NCBI RefSeq assembly: GCF_000422905.1
Contig: NZ_AUGY01000012.1
Location: 25,569-89,568, forward strand
DNA: 64,000 nucleotides
Origin: Paenibacillus alginolyticus DSM 5050 = NBRC 15375
GTDB lineage: Bacteria; Bacillota; Bacilli; Paenibacillales; NBRC-103111
Reading direction: 5' to 3'
Each line of letters starts with the position of its first letter. Position 1 is the stretch's first letter. The notes beneath the pieces were generated by a model, which was not told the DNA's origin, did not search any database, and saw nothing but the letters and a program-made list of their open reading frames with translations. This document shows, in pieces, positions 50,281 to 60,100 of this stretch. The position numbers and the translations under genes were made by a program.

Positions 50281-52346
50281 TTCGGGAATGGCTCTCCCCT
50301 CTGCTCGGCATCGCAACTGTGCTCTTTCTTGCCGCTGTCGCGGCCTTCCTGTGGCTGTCCCGGCGTGATTCGGAGGTGGCGGCAGTCCGGCGCTACGAAG
50401 CGCTGAGTAAGCCGGGGCAAGCGCCTCGCAAGCAGGCGGTTTACAGCTTCATGCAGCAGCTATACAGCGTTTGCGAGCAGATGCCGGTTTTAAGGATGTA
50501 CTTGCAGCACCTTCGCAGGCGATTGGTCATCCTGCGGCTCGGGGACGAATGGAAGCTACGGCTTGAGGTGATGAAATCGGCGCTCTTGATGTGGCTTGTC
50601 TTGTTTTTGGCCGCGATTCCGCTTGTTTTGGCGGTGCGCGACCCTTACACGCTGGCGATGCTCGGCATTGGTCTTTGGGTCGGCCACGGCATCCTCTCGG
50701 ATATGGGTGTTTATCGGCTCGAAATGCGGCTGCTGCGACAACTTCGTCTGTTTCTTGGGGATGTGAGACATCATTACCATCGTCACGGGATGGTGGATGA
50801 AGCCGTCTATGAATCGGCTGACAGCGCGCCGTATGAAATGGCGCTGCACGGGCAAGAGCTGTACGACATGCTGACGGACAGCGACGCCGAAGATAAACTG
50901 GCGCAATATGTGGAGCATGCCCCGAATCGCTATTTGCAGGGCTTTGCGGGATTGTCGTATCTCATCAAAGAGCATGGCGATCAGCAAACGGAAAGCGGCT
51001 CGGTCTACCTCAAGGGACTGGAAAAGCTGTCCATCGAACTGAATCTGGAATTGCTGCGTCGCGAGCGTCTCAGTTTCTTATTACAGGGGCTGACCGTTAT
51101 CGCGCTGCTGCCACTGCTGTTTACCCGTCCGATTGAAGCCTGGGCCAGCCACTTTTTTCCGGCAATGGACACGTTCTACGCCAGCGCTTTCGGTTGGGCC
51201 GTCAAACTCTGTCTGCTTGTCGTCGTGTGGCTATGCTACGTGCTGCTGCGCAACCTGTCGGAGCTGGATGCGACCGCAAGGCCCACCAGCCGAAAAAGAT
51301 GGGAGCAACGGGTCTATGGCTGGCCGTGGATGCGTTGGCTGGCTCACCGGCTGGGGCCGGTTCCCGGCTCGCGTGAAGCGGAACGGATAACCCGGCTGCT
51401 CAAGGATACAGCCTCTCCCTTACGTCTCGAATGGTTTTACGTGCAGCGGATCGTGGCCGGCTTCGCAGTCTTTTTGACGGTGCTCGGCTTGTTCGTGTCC
51501 TTGCATGCAGCGGAGCGGCATCAGGTGCTGTATGCACCGGTGAAGCCGGGATCACTTTTCGGGCAGTTGTCCCCGGAGGAGGAAACGAAGGCGCGGGAAG
51601 CCGCCGCGCTGGATCGCAGGATGCTCGATCAATTAAAGGAGGTGAGGCCGCGAAGCGAAAATAGCGTCATCAGCCTGCTGCGCAAGGACCCGGCTGCACA
51701 GGTCAAGGAGGATCAGCTTCGAGAGGCGGCGCGGCGCATCCTGGGCAAGCTGGATAAGCTGAATAAGCCTTTTCTGGCGTGGTGGGAAGCGTTTTTGGCT
51801 TTCGCCGCAGCATGGGGTGGGTACACGCTGCCAGTTGGTATTCGACTGTTCCAGCGGCGTATGCGGCAGATGGAAATGAAACACGAGGTGGATCAGTTGC
51901 AGGCCGTGATTGCCATGCTCGCCGGGATGGAACGGATGTCGGTTGAACAGCTTCTGCTATGGATGGAGCAGTTCGCGCAGGTCTTCAAGGAGCCACTGCA
52001 AGCCTGCCTTCTTCATTTTGAACAGGGTGAGGAGCAGGCGCTTGCGCAGCTCAAAGAAGATGCACCGTTTCTGCCTTTTGTTCGGATCGTGGAAAAGCTG
52101 GAAATGGCTTCGCAGCATTTGACGATCCGGCAGGCATTCGACGATCTCGAAGCAGAGCAGGGGTTTGCGCGGGAGCAGCGCAAGCAGGAGTATGAACAGT
52201 TAATTGAACAAAAGGCAGGCTGGGGCCGCTGGATCGGGTTTGCCCCCTTGATGGCGCTGATATTCGGGTATTTGGTGATTCCGCTTGTCGTCGTCAGCCT
52301 GCATCAGATGACCGTGTACTACGATCAGCTTCAACGCATCCAGTAA
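50277..52346 (+). CDS. TadB/TadC-like inner-membrane platform protein
   Basis: The 689-residue protein has several membrane segments (about 8-28, 95-140, 265-335, 385-410, 505-525, 660-685) and a helical cytoplasmic domain of the T2SSF kind in each half. Its length fits a fusion of TadB and TadC, which are separate genes in most Tad loci. The start overlaps the tadA stop by four bases (ATGA). It precedes the pilin genes, as expected for a platform that receives the ATPase. Function is inferred from context and domain architecture. Confidence 0.75.
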   Translation: MIREWLSPLLGIATVLFLAAVAAFLWLSRRDSEVAAVRRYEALSKPGQAPRKQAVYSFMQQLYSVCEQMPVLRMYLQHLRRRLVILRLGDEWKLRLEVMKSALLMWLVLFLAAIPLVLAVRDPYTLAMLGIGLWVGHGILSDMGVYRLEMRLLRQLRLFLGDVRHHYHRHGMVDEAVYESADSAPYEMALHGQELYDMLTDSDAEDKLAQYVEHAPNRYLQGFAGLSYLIKEHGDQQTESGSVYLKGLEKLSIELNLELLRRERLSFLLQGLTVIALLPLLFTRPIEAWASHFFPAMDTFYASAFGWAVKLCLLVVVWLCYVLLRNLSELDATARPTSRKRWEQRVYGWPWMRWLAHRLGPVPGSREAERITRLLKDTASPLRLEWFYVQRIVAGFAVFLTVLGLFVSLHAAERHQVLYAPVKPGSLFGQLSPEEETKAREAAALDRRMLDQLKEVRPRSENSVISLLRKDPAAQVKEDQLREAARRILGKLDKLNKPFLAWWEAFLAFAAAWGGYTLPVGIRLFQRRMRQMEMKHEVDQLQAVIAMLAGMERMSVEQLLLWMEQFAQVFKEPLQACLLHFEQGEEQALAQLKEDAPFLPFVRIVEKLEMASQHLTIRQAFDDLEAEQGFAREQRKQEYEQLIEQKAGWGRWIGFAPLMALIFGYLVIPLVVVSLHQMTVYYDQLQRIQ

Positions 52347-52355
52347 CCCATACAG

Positions 52356-52391
52356 ACGCTTTCCTTCATCAGCGGGAAGGCGTTTTTTTTA
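52356..52391 (+). terminator. Terminator between platform and pilin genes
   Basis: ACGCTTTCC pairs with GGAAGGCGT (one wobble), then T8. It would reduce read-through from the assembly genes so that the pilin gene needs its own promoter or partial read-through. Confidence 0.8.
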
Positions 52392-52419
52392 TCCCCCTAA
52401 TCAAAGGAGAGAATTGTAC

Positions 52420-52899
52420 ATGTCCAATGCGCAGAAGGCACTTGTCATGGCAGCAGGAATCTTCCTTGCCATCGCACTCATTACACTGGCTGTCGTGCTG
52501 TTTATTTCCGCCCAGGATTCGACCAAGGCGGCTCAAAGCAATTTCAGCAATATCCAGACGGAACTTTCACAAACGGCGTTTACGGTGTATGACAATACGA
52601 CGCTTTCGGGCAGTCAGGTTGTCAACGCGCTTCGCAAGTTCCGCGATCAGGACCAATTTGGCATCCAGATCGTTACCGGCAAAAACCCGACCGGTCAGTG
52701 GTACGGCAAGGTTGTCAATACCGGTGTGCCTCTGGATAGCGTCACCTACGGCGCAATCGTCGGAGCCGCACCCGGCCAGATTAGCCAGACCGTAGACGAA
52801 GCGGACATCAACTACGTTAATCCAAGCGGCAAGTTCCGCAGCACGCTGGTGCTGGACAGCAGCAATGTCATTCGCGGCATCGTCTTCCGGCAGCAATAA
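52420..52899 (+). CDS. Pilin-like protein 1 (candidate major pilin)
   Basis: The 159-residue protein has a short basic lead (MSNAQKA), a strong hydrophobic helix (about 8-31) and an extracytoplasmic domain with DNTTLSGSQVVNALRKF (about 58-75) and GKWYG-type strands. The helix near the N-terminus and the small size match Flp/Tad pilins and minor pilins, though no classic Gly/Glu cleavage site is clear. ATG 52420 follows AAAGGAGAG, the best ribosome site in the operon, and a terminator separates it from the assembly genes, as for a highly expressed subunit. Confidence 0.65.
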   Translation: MSNAQKALVMAAGIFLAIALITLAVVLFISAQDSTKAAQSNFSNIQTELSQTAFTVYDNTTLSGSQVVNALRKFRDQDQFGIQIVTGKNPTGQWYGKVVNTGVPLDSVTYGAIVGAAPGQISQTVDEADINYVNPSGKFRSTLVLDSSNVIRGIVFRQQ

Positions 52900-52913
52900 G
52901 ATCGGATGAGTTT

Positions 52914-52947
52914 ACGAAAGCGTCCGGCCCAGGTTGGACGCTTTCGT
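52914..52947 (+). other. Perfect hairpin between two pilin-like genes
   Basis: ACGAAAGCGTCC pairs with GGACGCTTTCGT, 12 bp, without a following T-run. It may stabilise or process the upstream mRNA segment so that pilin 1 is expressed more than the genes behind it. Confidence 0.6.
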
Positions 52948-52966
52948 CATGAAGGAGGTGTAACGC

Positions 52967-53359
52967 ATGAACTACGCGCCAAGAACGATGCTGGAGATGA
53001 GCGCAGCATTGCTCGTTTTCCTCATGGCCGCAGGCAGCGGTCTGATTTTGTTTCAGACCGGTGCCTCACTCAATTCGCTTGCCTATGTAACCGGCCAATC
53101 GCAGGATCGCAACTTGCAGCAAATCGTTGTACCGCTCTCGGGCGACGGTTCGGTATCCGGTGCGGAAGTGCTGCAAGCTATCGCTCGCCTAGATGAAGGA
53201 GATGCGGAAATGGTGGTAGACGGCGTTCGATTCGCGCCGCCGCTGGAACGGGAGCAGCTTTCGTCCGCAGGCATACGTCTGAAGGGGCGTTATCAGCCCG
53301 CCTATGAACGGGACGTTTCCGGTCACTTGCAGCGCCTGACACTAAGGAGCCTGCCATGA
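52967..53359 (+). CDS. Pilin-like protein 2
   Basis: The 130-residue protein has an N-terminal helix (about 10-30), then NSLAYVTGQSQDRNL and SGDGSVSGAEVLQAIARLD. The SVSGAEVLQAI segment parallels TLSGSQVVNAL of pilin-like protein 1, so the two are homologous. GAAGGAGGTG precedes ATG. It overlaps the next gene's start by four bases. Confidence 0.65.
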   Translation: MNYAPRTMLEMSAALLVFLMAAGSGLILFQTGASLNSLAYVTGQSQDRNLQQIVVPLSGDGSVSGAEVLQAIARLDEGDAEMVVDGVRFAPPLEREQLSSAGIRLKGRYQPAYERDVSGHLQRLTLRSLP

Positions 53360-53904
53360 ACAGTTTGATCAAAATTTTCGCCGTATTGATCGCTGTTCTG
53401 CTGCTCTATCTCTACCCGCTCTCTGCCGCCTTTGACCAGCAGGACGATATTTCGGAACTGGTTGCCTTGCGCGCGACGACAGCCTTCGTCGATGCGGTTC
53501 GGGACAAAGGCGGCATCACGCCAACGATGTACAACGATTTCATAACCGCGCTTGCGGCGACCGGCAATAGCTTTGACGTTCAGATGGAACATGACAGCAA
53601 GAAGTATGTGCCGGTTTACGACGATCCGACACGGCCCGAAACCTTTAAGGGCAACTACGAGGTACAGTACGATGCGTTTTTCAATGCGCAGATCCTGCCG
53701 GTGCTGTTCCCCGACAATCGGGCAGCAAAGGATGACCCAAGCCGTCGTTATCGGATGCGCGCGGGTGACAGCTTCTCGGTGATCGTGCGCAATACGAACC
53801 GAACGGCAGGCACGCTGCTCTTCGATTTTCTGAATAATACCATCAGCCCGAATGAAAAAATCGTGATTCCGTATGGCGGGGTGGTGCGCAATGAAATGGA
53901 TTGA
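53356..53904 (+). CDS. Pilin-like protein 3 (TadE/F-type minor pilin)
   Basis: The 182-residue protein has an N-terminal helix (about 5-25) followed by a 155-residue polar domain with DAVRDKGGITPTMYNDFITALAATG, a segment seen in TadE/TadF-like or DUF4320-type subunits. ATG overlaps the previous stop. It likely is a minor component or pilus adaptor. The next gene overlaps its end by 14 bases. Confidence 0.62.
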   Translation: MNSLIKIFAVLIAVLLLYLYPLSAAFDQQDDISELVALRATTAFVDAVRDKGGITPTMYNDFITALAATGNSFDVQMEHDSKKYVPVYDDPTRPETFKGNYEVQYDAFFNAQILPVLFPDNRAAKDDPSRRYRMRAGDSFSVIVRNTNRTAGTLLFDFLNNTISPNEKIVIPYGGVVRNEMD

Positions 53905-54874
53905 ATGGGCAATCGTCGGCGCGCTGTTGTTTCTCCCCCTCGCGATAGTCAACCGGAATGAGACAGAAACCCTGCGACGGGCGGTGCTGACGGAGATGAG
54001 ATACGACGCTGCGCTGGATGCCGCGGTGGACGACGCCGCGAGGTTGCTCGTCATTAACGCAAGCCAGCAGGAGGAAGCGCAATATGCCTCGGCCAAGCAT
54101 GTCGCGCTGAACAAGGAAGAAGCACTAGCGGCGTTCTACCGGACGCTGGACGCAGGCTTCGGCGCTGGGGATGATCCGTTGTCGCAAGGTGTCCTGCATC
54201 GCTACATTCCAGCTATCGTGATCGTCGGGTACGACGGCTTTTACGTCTATTCCGAGCAAGAATGGACGGGGACAGACGGAAAAACTGTCATGAAACCAGC
54301 TTGGGGAACGAAGAAGCCTTATGCGTATTCCGATTCGGCGGGTAACAGCCTTTCCTTTACGCTCGACCAGCAGGTACTCGCTTACGATGCGGCCAGCCGA
54401 AGCTGGCATGAGGGCTTGCGGCAGGACATCCGGCAGCAAACGACGATTCCGCTTTTGCAGGATGCTGCGCTCTTCGAGCAGGTACGACGAAGCACGATTG
54501 TCCGATCGATCCAGGACGAGTTGGCCTACCGGATCAATCGATATAACGAAACGGTCTCTCGAAATGGCCTGTCCTACACGTTCACCCTGCCTCTGATCTC
54601 CGATCAGGACTGGCACAATACGGTGGATGATGTGGGCGTTTTGGCTTTTGTACAAGGTATCCCGATGGGAGCAAAGGTGTACAACAACTATGCGCTTGGC
54701 GGGAGCCGCATCGTGAAACGTCCAACGATCATCGGGGCCAGGAAAGGCAGTATGAAGGTGTACTACCGCAGTTCCTGCGGTTACACCTACCCGGCCGAAG
54801 AAACGTTTGCCAGCGAGCAAGCAGCCGCGCGCAAGGGATATATGCCCCTGCCTTGCCTCGGCTCGGCCTTCTAG
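53891..54874 (+). CDS. Membrane-anchored pilus-accessory protein
   Basis: The 327-residue protein starts MKWIEWAIVGALLFLPLAIV, then continues with a long extracytoplasmic part containing RYDAALDAAVDDAARLLV and a C-terminal Cys pair (CGYTYPAEE and LPCLG). A start at 53873 would be possible but ATG 53891 puts the helix directly at the N-terminus as in the other pilin-like genes. I do not recognise its family; by place it is a fourth pilin-like or pseudopilin element. Confidence 0.6.
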   Translation: MKWIEWAIVGALLFLPLAIVNRNETETLRRAVLTEMRYDAALDAAVDDAARLLVINASQQEEAQYASAKHVALNKEEALAAFYRTLDAGFGAGDDPLSQGVLHRYIPAIVIVGYDGFYVYSEQEWTGTDGKTVMKPAWGTKKPYAYSDSAGNSLSFTLDQQVLAYDAASRSWHEGLRQDIRQQTTIPLLQDAALFEQVRRSTIVRSIQDELAYRINRYNETVSRNGLSYTFTLPLISDQDWHNTVDDVGVLAFVQGIPMGAKVYNNYALGGSRIVKRPTIIGARKGSMKVYYRSSCGYTYPAEETFASEQAAARKGYMPLPCLGSAF

Positions 54875-54943
54875 CAGGAACGTATGCCTATTCGCTCATG
54901 TGAGCGATGGCAAGCGGAATAGAAGCAAAGGAGTTCATCAATC

Positions 54944-55915
54944 ATGTGGATTCGACTGTTGCTGGCGGCAATCGTTTTTTGGATAGCCGCCGGATTTACA
55001 AACCCTATGGACGGGCAGCAATTGGTCATCAGTGGGGATTCCGACCGGATCAATCCGGAGTTGGGCGCTTATGTCGAGGATATAGTACCCGGCGATAAGC
55101 GAGAGTACAAGGTTCACGTCACGAATCCCACTGATGAGGAAATAACAGCGCTGCTCTATGCGGCCGATGCCATGCCTGCATTGGGCGGCGGTAAGGATTT
55201 TACTTTACCGAGCGATCCCGATACCGGTTCGGCTGCATGGTACAGGGCGCCGGATCGCAGTATAACCCTCAAGGCTGGCGAGACGCAAAGCTTTACAATG
55301 GAAATGCAGATACCTGAAAGTGTGGAGCCGGGCCAGTACGTGTCCGTCATCGGCGTCTACGATCAAAGTATGAGGGAATCGGCGGCGCGTAAAATCGGGT
55401 TGCAGGTCGTCCTCAACTACAAGTTGGACGAAGCGAAGCCTCCTGAGGCTGTCCCGCACGCGGCCGCATATACGCTGGAGAACGGAAAAGCGAGCCTGAC
55501 GATTTTGCTGGTCAATGAAGGCGATAGCTTGTCCGAACCGGAGATCGAGGTGCGGATCAAGCGGCAGGACGATGCCAGCGAGCTTTTGTTTGAAAGGAAA
55601 TCAACAGTTGATTCCATTTATGCAGGCACGATCGCACAGTACATGGCGGAGCTAAACAGGCCGCTTTCTCCAGGTTCTTACATGGCGGAAGTGAAGACAA
55701 CGCTGGGTGACCGCACAGAACAGAAGGAATTCCCTTTTGAAGTAACGGACAGCCGGACTATGCCATCAGGAACCGTGATTCAGGCTACTGGGGACATTTC
55801 TCCGCATCATGAAGGTTCATTTGGATTGCGCCCATCCTTCGTCTACGGGGGCTTGCTGCTGATTCTTGTCATCGTCGTTGTAGTTATAAGAAGAAGGGCT
55901 TCGCGCACGGAGTGA
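54944..55915 (+). CDS. DUF916-like surface protein with signal peptide and C-terminal anchor
   Basis: The 323-residue protein has a signal sequence (1-17), an immunoglobulin-like DUF916 domain (ELGAYVEDIVPGDKREYKVHVTNPTDEEITALLYAADA, about 40-150), a second domain with RPLSPGSYMAEVKTTLGD, and a C-terminal membrane helix and basic tail (VIRRRASRTE). Proteins with DUF916 and a tail anchor bind peptidoglycan with WxL proteins. AAAGGAG precedes ATG 54944. It may present or anchor the pilus at the wall. Confidence 0.75.
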   Translation: MWIRLLLAAIVFWIAAGFTNPMDGQQLVISGDSDRINPELGAYVEDIVPGDKREYKVHVTNPTDEEITALLYAADAMPALGGGKDFTLPSDPDTGSAAWYRAPDRSITLKAGETQSFTMEMQIPESVEPGQYVSVIGVYDQSMRESAARKIGLQVVLNYKLDEAKPPEAVPHAAAYTLENGKASLTILLVNEGDSLSEPEIEVRIKRQDDASELLFERKSTVDSIYAGTIAQYMAELNRPLSPGSYMAEVKTTLGDRTEQKEFPFEVTDSRTMPSGTVIQATGDISPHHEGSFGLRPSFVYGGLLLILVIVVVVIRRRASRTE

Positions 55916-56041
55916 CGAGCGGCTCCTGGTTCCTGCAGAGGACAGACTGCCGGACAGTGGACAGGCAACAGAATCGGCACTATGATGTAGGCAACAGCAA
56001 GTTTTTCCAGTTCCGAACATTTTCTTTAGGGAGTGAGGCAT

Positions 56042-57154
56042 TTGAAAAGAAGGTTAGTATCCCTACTCATTATGGCTCTTTTCGGAAGTATATTCAGTTT
56101 GACGGCAAGCGCGGCCAGTAAACCGCCAACCTTTGTCAGCGTCGTCATGGACGGCAAAAAAATCTGGTTTCCCGACGAGCAGGCATTTATTGATGAGAAC
56201 GGGCGAACGCTCGTCCCGGTGCGCTTTGTCGCCGAATCGCTCGGAGCCAAAGTCGGTTGGGAGTCGAAAACGCAGACCGTTCCGATTTCGAGAGACGATC
56301 AATCTATCATTCTGACGATTAACCAGAACGTTGTACAGGTAGATGGCGAAGCGGTCACTTTGGATACGAAAGCCATCCTGAGCGGCGGTCGGACATTTGT
56401 GCCGCTCCGTTTCGTCAGCGAAGTGTTGGGCGCTATGGTAGATTGGGACGATCCAACAGACACCGTGGTTATCAAGACCAGCGAAGATAGCGCGGCGCAG
56501 ACCGACCAATGGGGGCGCTCGATTCGCACGACCGACTTACCGAAGAACGCGAGTGATTATCCATACATTCTGGCGGACGTTCCGAATGAGATGTACGAGA
56601 TGGATTATCCGTTTTCACATCCAACGGATAGTAAGGTTTCATCCGTCCTCTACTCGACCAAGCCGGAATTTAACAAGAAGAACGTGGATATTTGGATGGA
56701 AAGACTGAAAGCATTCGGTGCGCTCTGGCTGAACGTGGATTACAACACGATTGATGATGCGTGGGCGCAGGCGGTTTTTGCAACCAAAATGCAAAATTCC
56801 TATGCCGAAATGAAATATATTCGCCGCTACGTAGAATGGGTCAAAGAGAACCATATCCAGATTGAGGGCTATCTTGATCCCGAGCCGTCTATGATTTATA
56901 AAGACGGGTTCGGCAACAACTTTGTGCGATCCAAGTTCAGGATTAAATTCGTCTCGTACAAAGCAAGCAATGACTTGCTCTACGATGAATGGTTCCCGAA
57001 AAAACAAACGTTTGAGAAAGGTGTTTGGTACGAAGGTTACACGGATATTTCTCTATCCACTAATGTAGGCGGAGATTGGGGAAGTACGTTGAAGGTCGAT
57101 CCGAATGCGAGTTTGTTCCGCAATCATACCATTAGAAAGGCGGACTCGAACTAG
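56042..57154 (+). CDS. Secreted protein with copper amine oxidase N-terminal domain
   Basis: The 370-residue protein has a signal peptide (1-25, LIMALFGSIFSLTASAA), a duplicated copper-amine-oxidase-like N-terminal domain (GRTLVPVRFVAESLGAKVGWE and GRTFVPLRFVSEVLGAMVDWDD, about 50-150) and a 200-residue unique C-terminal part. This wall-associated fold is common in Paenibacillus and serves as an attachment unit. TTG 56042 is chosen because GGGAGTGAGG precedes it; GTG 56033 gives three more residues. The next gene follows with no gap (TAG then ATG). Confidence 0.8.
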   Translation: MKRRLVSLLIMALFGSIFSLTASAASKPPTFVSVVMDGKKIWFPDEQAFIDENGRTLVPVRFVAESLGAKVGWESKTQTVPISRDDQSIILTINQNVVQVDGEAVTLDTKAILSGGRTFVPLRFVSEVLGAMVDWDDPTDTVVIKTSEDSAAQTDQWGRSIRTTDLPKNASDYPYILADVPNEMYEMDYPFSHPTDSKVSSVLYSTKPEFNKKNVDIWMERLKAFGALWLNVDYNTIDDAWAQAVFATKMQNSYAEMKYIRRYVEWVKENHIQIEGYLDPEPSMIYKDGFGNNFVRSKFRIKFVSYKASNDLLYDEWFPKKQTFEKGVWYEGYTDISLSTNVGGDWGSTLKVDPNASLFRNHTIRKADSN

Positions 57155-60100
57155 ATGAGCAAACCTAAATTCATACGAATCACGTTGAGCGTGCTGCTAG
57201 CATGCTCTTTTTTATTGTCGTGTTTTCCGTTTCTTACGAATGCCGCTACGCCGGCTGTTCGCGTAGATGAGGGTAAGATCAAATTTGAAATCACTAGCAC
57301 GGCAGCAACCTCGTCCATCCGCTACAGAACGGTAGGTTGGACGGTGCGTCGTGACCAACTCTGCACGAATACATCATCCAAACAGTGCGGTGACCCACGT
57401 AACGGCAGTCATGCCTCTTTTGTCAATCAACAGGTGCGTCAAGTCGCACAAAATCCGAATCCTCCCGTTCCCGGAGAGCCAGTCACGACCTACTACGAAG
57501 TTAGTGAAGATTTAGTGACGGACGGCATGTGGCAAGCAGGCATGGGCGACATCAAGGACAATGACAATTTGTACCTGTATGCGATCATGGTATCCATCGA
57601 CGGCAACGGGAATGTGCGCAAAGGCCCATTTTACACGCTGAACGAAATCAAGAACGCTGAACCCTGGGCGCACCCGGATGATCTCGATGATTACTTCGGG
57701 ATTCACGTCCCCTATCGAAGCGCCAATTTTCCTGTTGATGTCGTTGCGAAAACGGTAAGTGGAGAGGTCATTCAGCAGTCGGAGGTCACATTCCATAAGG
57801 GCGACTACAAAGTCGGCGAAACGATCAACCACGAGTTTCCCGCGACGATTGAGGATAACGGGAAAACGTACAGTATTGTCCGCTCCTATTTATCGCCAAA
57901 GAAGGACTTATCGCAGAAAAATTGGTTGCAGGAAAATCCCGATACGAACCCGAAGGTGCGAACGCGAAGCTTTACGGTCGCGCTCGGGGGAACGGATGCG
58001 ATTGCCGAATACGCTGAAAATAACTCGGTGAAGGCGATCTATCAGAAGGAAGATGGTACGAAACTCAAGGAAGTCGATAAAGGCGTCTACGAGACGGGAG
58101 ATGAAGCGAACCATACTTTCGAACCGCAACTTACTTCGGGTGGCCAGACGTATGAAATCATCCGGTCCTATATAACAAACAACAATAAGCCGGACGAGAA
58201 GCTGTTCATACAGGAAAAAGGAGACGCGAAGCTACGGGAGCGCTCTATCCAGGTCGGCTCAGGCGGCTCCAACTTCGTCGGCATCTATAAAATCCCCTCC
58301 CCGATCACGGTGACATCCCGTATCGACGCGCCAGACAACGTCGATGCTTCGATTACGACAGTGAGTGGGGATTTTATATTTGAGGCAATGTCGTCAACGC
58401 CGCTCAAGTCGTATGAGATCACCAAAATAGAGAACGCAACATTCGTTACGCCGAGCGACAAGTCTGGCTCGCTCAGCGGACTGACGGCGAGTAAAACACT
58501 ACCGATCAAAATCCCGTTCAGCTCTGGCTCTAGTGTAACCGTCAAAATTACCGTCGTCGTGAAAGATGCGAACGGTAACAGCGGGGATTCCACGTCGGAT
58601 CATACGATACACAAAGGCGACAGTGGCGGCGGTGCTTCGCAACCCGGCACGAGCCAGCAAGCCGAAGCGATGGACGCAGGCGCTTCCGCCGTCATCAAAG
58701 CAGATACGCGCGGCGCGGAAAAATTCGATGTGCTGCAAGGCATTCCGACTTCGGAGAGCCTGTACGCGGATGTATTAGCCAAATCGTACTTGTACCGCAA
58801 CGCATTCACGGAAACGAAGGGCACGAAGCAATACCCCATTCAGGTAAGCAAAACATATACCCTTACGTGGACGGAACCACAACCTGGCCCACCGGATGAC
58901 AAAGGCAATTCGACTACGATCTATGTTCCGCGTTCCGCGACGCAGACGGTCACGAAGGATTATACGATTGAACGCAAGTACAGCTTCTGGACGATTCAAA
59001 ATCTCGAAGTGTACGGTCTGCAAAAGGCGACGGTCGCCAATTACGCGTTGCCTTCTGGAACGGTAACGCTCCAGCCGAGCGGTTATTCGCCTCCAGCGGT
59101 ATCCGCCGCGCATGATGCAACGCTTAGCGCACATGTGACCGACCCGGTTTATTCGAACGTGACGCTCTCCGGTCAGACCGTATCCGGCGGCTCCAGCCGC
59201 CCTTCCATTCCGAACGAGGATTGGAAGTCCAATGCGGAAAACGCCATCGGCAAAATCAAGGTGAAAAACGATTCGCTGGTGTTTAACGGCAGTACGGTGA
59301 TGGATAATCGGATAGTCGAGGAAACGGCTCCAGCGCCCGGAACGATTCCAGCTCCTACCGTGATCGGTCAGAATGTGCTGTACGGCTCGGGATATGTCAT
59401 TGACGCTGGAAAAACGAATAAAGCCAGTCAATCCAGCACAGGCATGATCTATTATACGCTCATTAAAGGCATTGGCGGCGGTGACAACAAAAGCTACCCG
59501 ATCAATGGCATCAACCCGGTGACGGTGCATACACCCGTTGTCAATCAGGCATCCGTATCCGACGATCAGGCGCATAACCAGAAGACAACGCCGACAGCCG
59601 GACGAGCCGCGCTTATTTTGGATAGACCGTTCACTGTTACCATTCCAACCAGCGGCGCACACAAGGACATCAAGGGCTACGGCAACCGGGACTATGCTAA
59701 ATATGTGCGAGACAAGCAGGTGCGGTTCCCGTTCGATGTTTATAAGGCCGACCATGCAACCTTGATTCCGAAGGACACTTGGACTTCGATTCCTGTCGGC
59801 CAGCTAACGACCACCTTTTACATGCCCGTTTGGGTGGACGAGGGAAACTATGATGTGTTGTTCCGCACGTTTGCCGAAAACAGTCCGGCTTCATTCACAT
59901 CACAACCTAACGCCAATCTCGAGCTTTCAAACCATGTGGCAACGCAGGTAGTGCCGGTCGAGGTTATAGGCCGGCTGTTCGACTTCCGTATTACCGATAT
60001 TGCCGATTTCAATTGGGAAACGGTGTTCCGAACGGCGAAAGGAAGCGCTGCGCCGACCGGAAATAGCTATTGGGTTGGTACAAAAGGGATCGACGGCGCG

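Noticed and set aside
53323..54114. 263-residue open frame on the minus strand
   Set aside because: Shadow of the pilin-like genes; Ala/Ser-rich reading typical of complementary GC-rich DNA.
58775..59755. 326-residue open frame on the minus strand
   Set aside because: Antisense shadow of the giant secreted protein, low-complexity composition, no start signals.
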